Shown: piece by piece, positions 4,555 to 5,646 of the stretch
Numbering within the stretch: position 1 is the first letter of the stretch
Layout: each line of letters begins with the position of its first letter
Assembly: GCA_009783605.1 (NCBI GenBank)
Contig: WRDE01000154.1
Span: 1 to 5,646 of the forward strand
DNA: 5,646 nucleotides
Direction: 5' to 3'
Origin: Oscillospiraceae bacterium
GTDB lineage: Bacteria; Bacillota; Clostridia; Oscillospirales; Acutalibacteraceae
Notes under the pieces: generated by a model
Told to the model about the DNA's origin: nothing
Databases searched by the model: none
The model's input: only the letters and a program-made list of their open reading frames with translations
Made by a program: the position numbers and the translations under genes

Positions 4555-5646
4555 TCATATCTCCGCAATCTCCAAATCCTTCAGCACAGCCTCCCGTTCG
4601 CTTCTGTCGGGCAGCCGGAACACCCGTTTTTGATCCCCGCCGGAATAATTCATCACCAACAGTTTTCCGTCCCTGACCGCGGTGAATATCTCGTCCAGCA
4701 CGCCGTCCGGCACCGGGACGCCGCGGGCGGTCAGAAACGCCGTCATCGGGTCGCAGACATCCCGTTGCATGGCGGCGCGCTCGGTTTCGGTTGGCGGGAG
4801 TACCCGGAAGACCGAGGAGGTGGAGGTGGGGACTATCTGGCCGGTGAGCGCGGCGTCTAACAACAGTGTCCGCTCCGGGTCGGCGAACAGCAGCGGCAGA
4901 TAGTCGGCGTCGTTGTCGAGATCCCGCAGCTGCCGCAATTTTGTGCCGATCAGCAGTCCGCCGTTTTCAACAAATTGGCGGATTTTTTCTAATGTGGCGG
5001 TTTTGTAATACCCGTCCATCGTGATGACTAACGCCTTCACGTCATCCAGCATCCCGTCGGTTATCGTGGCGTCGCAGGCGTAGCGGTAGTCGGCGTAGTC
5101 CCGCATGACCGTGAAGGCGGCGTACATCTCGGGCTGGCGGGCGGTGTCCAACATCATCGGGGTGTCGGGGTAGAGCAGGGCGATGGGGCGGTCGACTGTG
5201 CCGGGTTTGAAATGCTCAATGCAGGCGGCAAAGTTGGCGACCCGCTCGTCGCTGCCGTTGACCTGGCCGCCATAATAGTGGAGCGACTTTGCGCCGGTGG
5301 CGGCGGCGTTGTAGACCCGGCAGACCACGCCGCGTTCGGTCACCTGGCCGGCCGGCTCAAAGCTGTAATAGGCGCCGTAGTGGCTGCCGGCGGAAGCCAC
5401 CCAGTTGGTGATGGCGAAGTTGAAGGCGTAGCCCGACGCCTCGTTGGTGATCCGGACGCCGCCGCCGGCCTCGGCGCAGACCTTGCACTGCCGGGCGAAT
5501 TCCGACGCGTGCCACGGCACCGCGTCGCCGCCGGTGCAGAGGTAGATTGCGGTATCCGGGAAATATTTCCGGGCGGTCTGCATCCAGAAGGCGGCGTAGC
5601 CGGTCATGGCCTGGCGGTACCAGTCGATGAAGTCGATCCAGCGGCG
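4555..5646 (-). CDS. Glycoside hydrolase-like protein with C-terminal GATase-like domain (N-terminus outside window)
   Basis: The minus-strand frame is open from the right edge to a TGA at 4557-4555, giving 363 visible codons. An ATG at 5607-5605 exists, but the frame reads straight through it (RRWIDFIDWYRQAM), so the real start is beyond the window. The first 130 or so visible residues (KYFPDTAIYLCTGGDA, GGGVRITNEASGYAFNFAITNW, YSFEPAG, SLHYYGG) look like the end of a TIM-barrel hydrolase of the beta-galactosidase type. The glutamates in NEAS and FEPAG are candidate active-site residues, not proven. From about residue 150 (RPIALLYPDTP, ALVITMDGYY, KIRQFVENGGLLIG) it resembles the GATase-like, non-catalytic domain found after the barrel in GH42-type enzymes, where it helps trimerise the protein. 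A final beta domain (LLVMNYSGGDQKRVFRLPD) closes it. The family call is tentative; sugar-chain hydrolysis is inferred. Confidence 0.68.
   Translation of the reverse strand, partial: RRWIDFIDWYRQAMTGYAAFWMQTARKYFPDTAIYLCTGGDAVPWHASEFARQCKVCAEAGGGVRITNEASGYAFNFAITNWVASAGSHYGAYYSFEPAGQVTERGVVCRVYNAAATGAKSLHYYGGQVNGSDERVANFAACIEHFKPGTVDRPIALLYPDTPMMLDTARQPEMYAAFTVMRDYADYRYACDATITDGMLDDVKALVITMDGYYKTATLEKIRQFVENGGLLIGTKLRQLRDLDNDADYLPLLFADPERTLLLDAALTGQIVPTSTSSVFRVLPPTETERAAMQRDVCDPMTAFLTARGVPVPDGVLDEIFTAVRDGKLLVMNYSGGDQKRVFRLPDRSEREAVLKDLEIAEI

Overview
The window looks like a piece of chromosome from a GC-rich, plant-polysaccharide-degrading member of the Clostridia. This is inference from gene content, not from a marker gene. 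The pointers are a type I dockerin (a cellulosome-type attachment module), a Toprim protein of the RNase M5-like kind with the extended C-terminal half familiar from Clostridia, a Firmicutes-style PHP phosphatase, and a large glycoside-hydrolase-like protein. Counted 60-base lines in the housekeeping and hydrolase genes reach about 68-77% G+C.

Layout. Bases 1-1008 hold the 3' end of a dockerin-bearing, probably secreted protein: a beta-rich segment, two FIVAR-like helical repeats and a C-terminal dockerin. A strong hairpin (1071-1112) follows and then a good extended -10 promoter (1130-1158). That promoter drives a compact operon: holA (1193-2236, DNA polymerase III delta subunit), a Toprim/RNase M5-like protein (2245-2838) and a PHP-family phosphoesterase (2835-3620). 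The second gene starts 8 bases after holA, and the third overlaps the second by ATGA.

The last codons and stop of the PHP gene lie in five tandem 7-base repeats (3604-3638). A strikingly AT-rich intergenic island (about 3640-4060, 22-25% G+C in three counted lines) follows. It carries a perfect 34-bp palindrome, a short hairpin, a nested pair of inverted repeats and a 14-bp palindrome, but no convincing gene. At its right edge is a consensus-like promoter (4059-4087) with a palindrome over the -35 and a perfect 10-bp tandem duplication over the -10. It drives a low-GC gene for an unrecognised four-helix membrane protein (4124-4528). That gene ends in a 16-bp perfect hairpin (4506-4545) shared with a convergent, right-truncated minus-strand gene for a glycoside-hydrolase-like protein with a GATase-like C-terminal domain (4555 to the window edge).

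How it fits together: the central operon is housekeeping (replication clamp loading, nucleic-acid processing, phosphoester hydrolysis). The two flanking partial genes fit a carbohydrate-degradation lifestyle. The AT-rich island plus the low-GC membrane gene is the least ordinary part and looks like inserted or relic DNA. No CRISPR array, tRNA, rRNA, transposase or clear defence system is visible.
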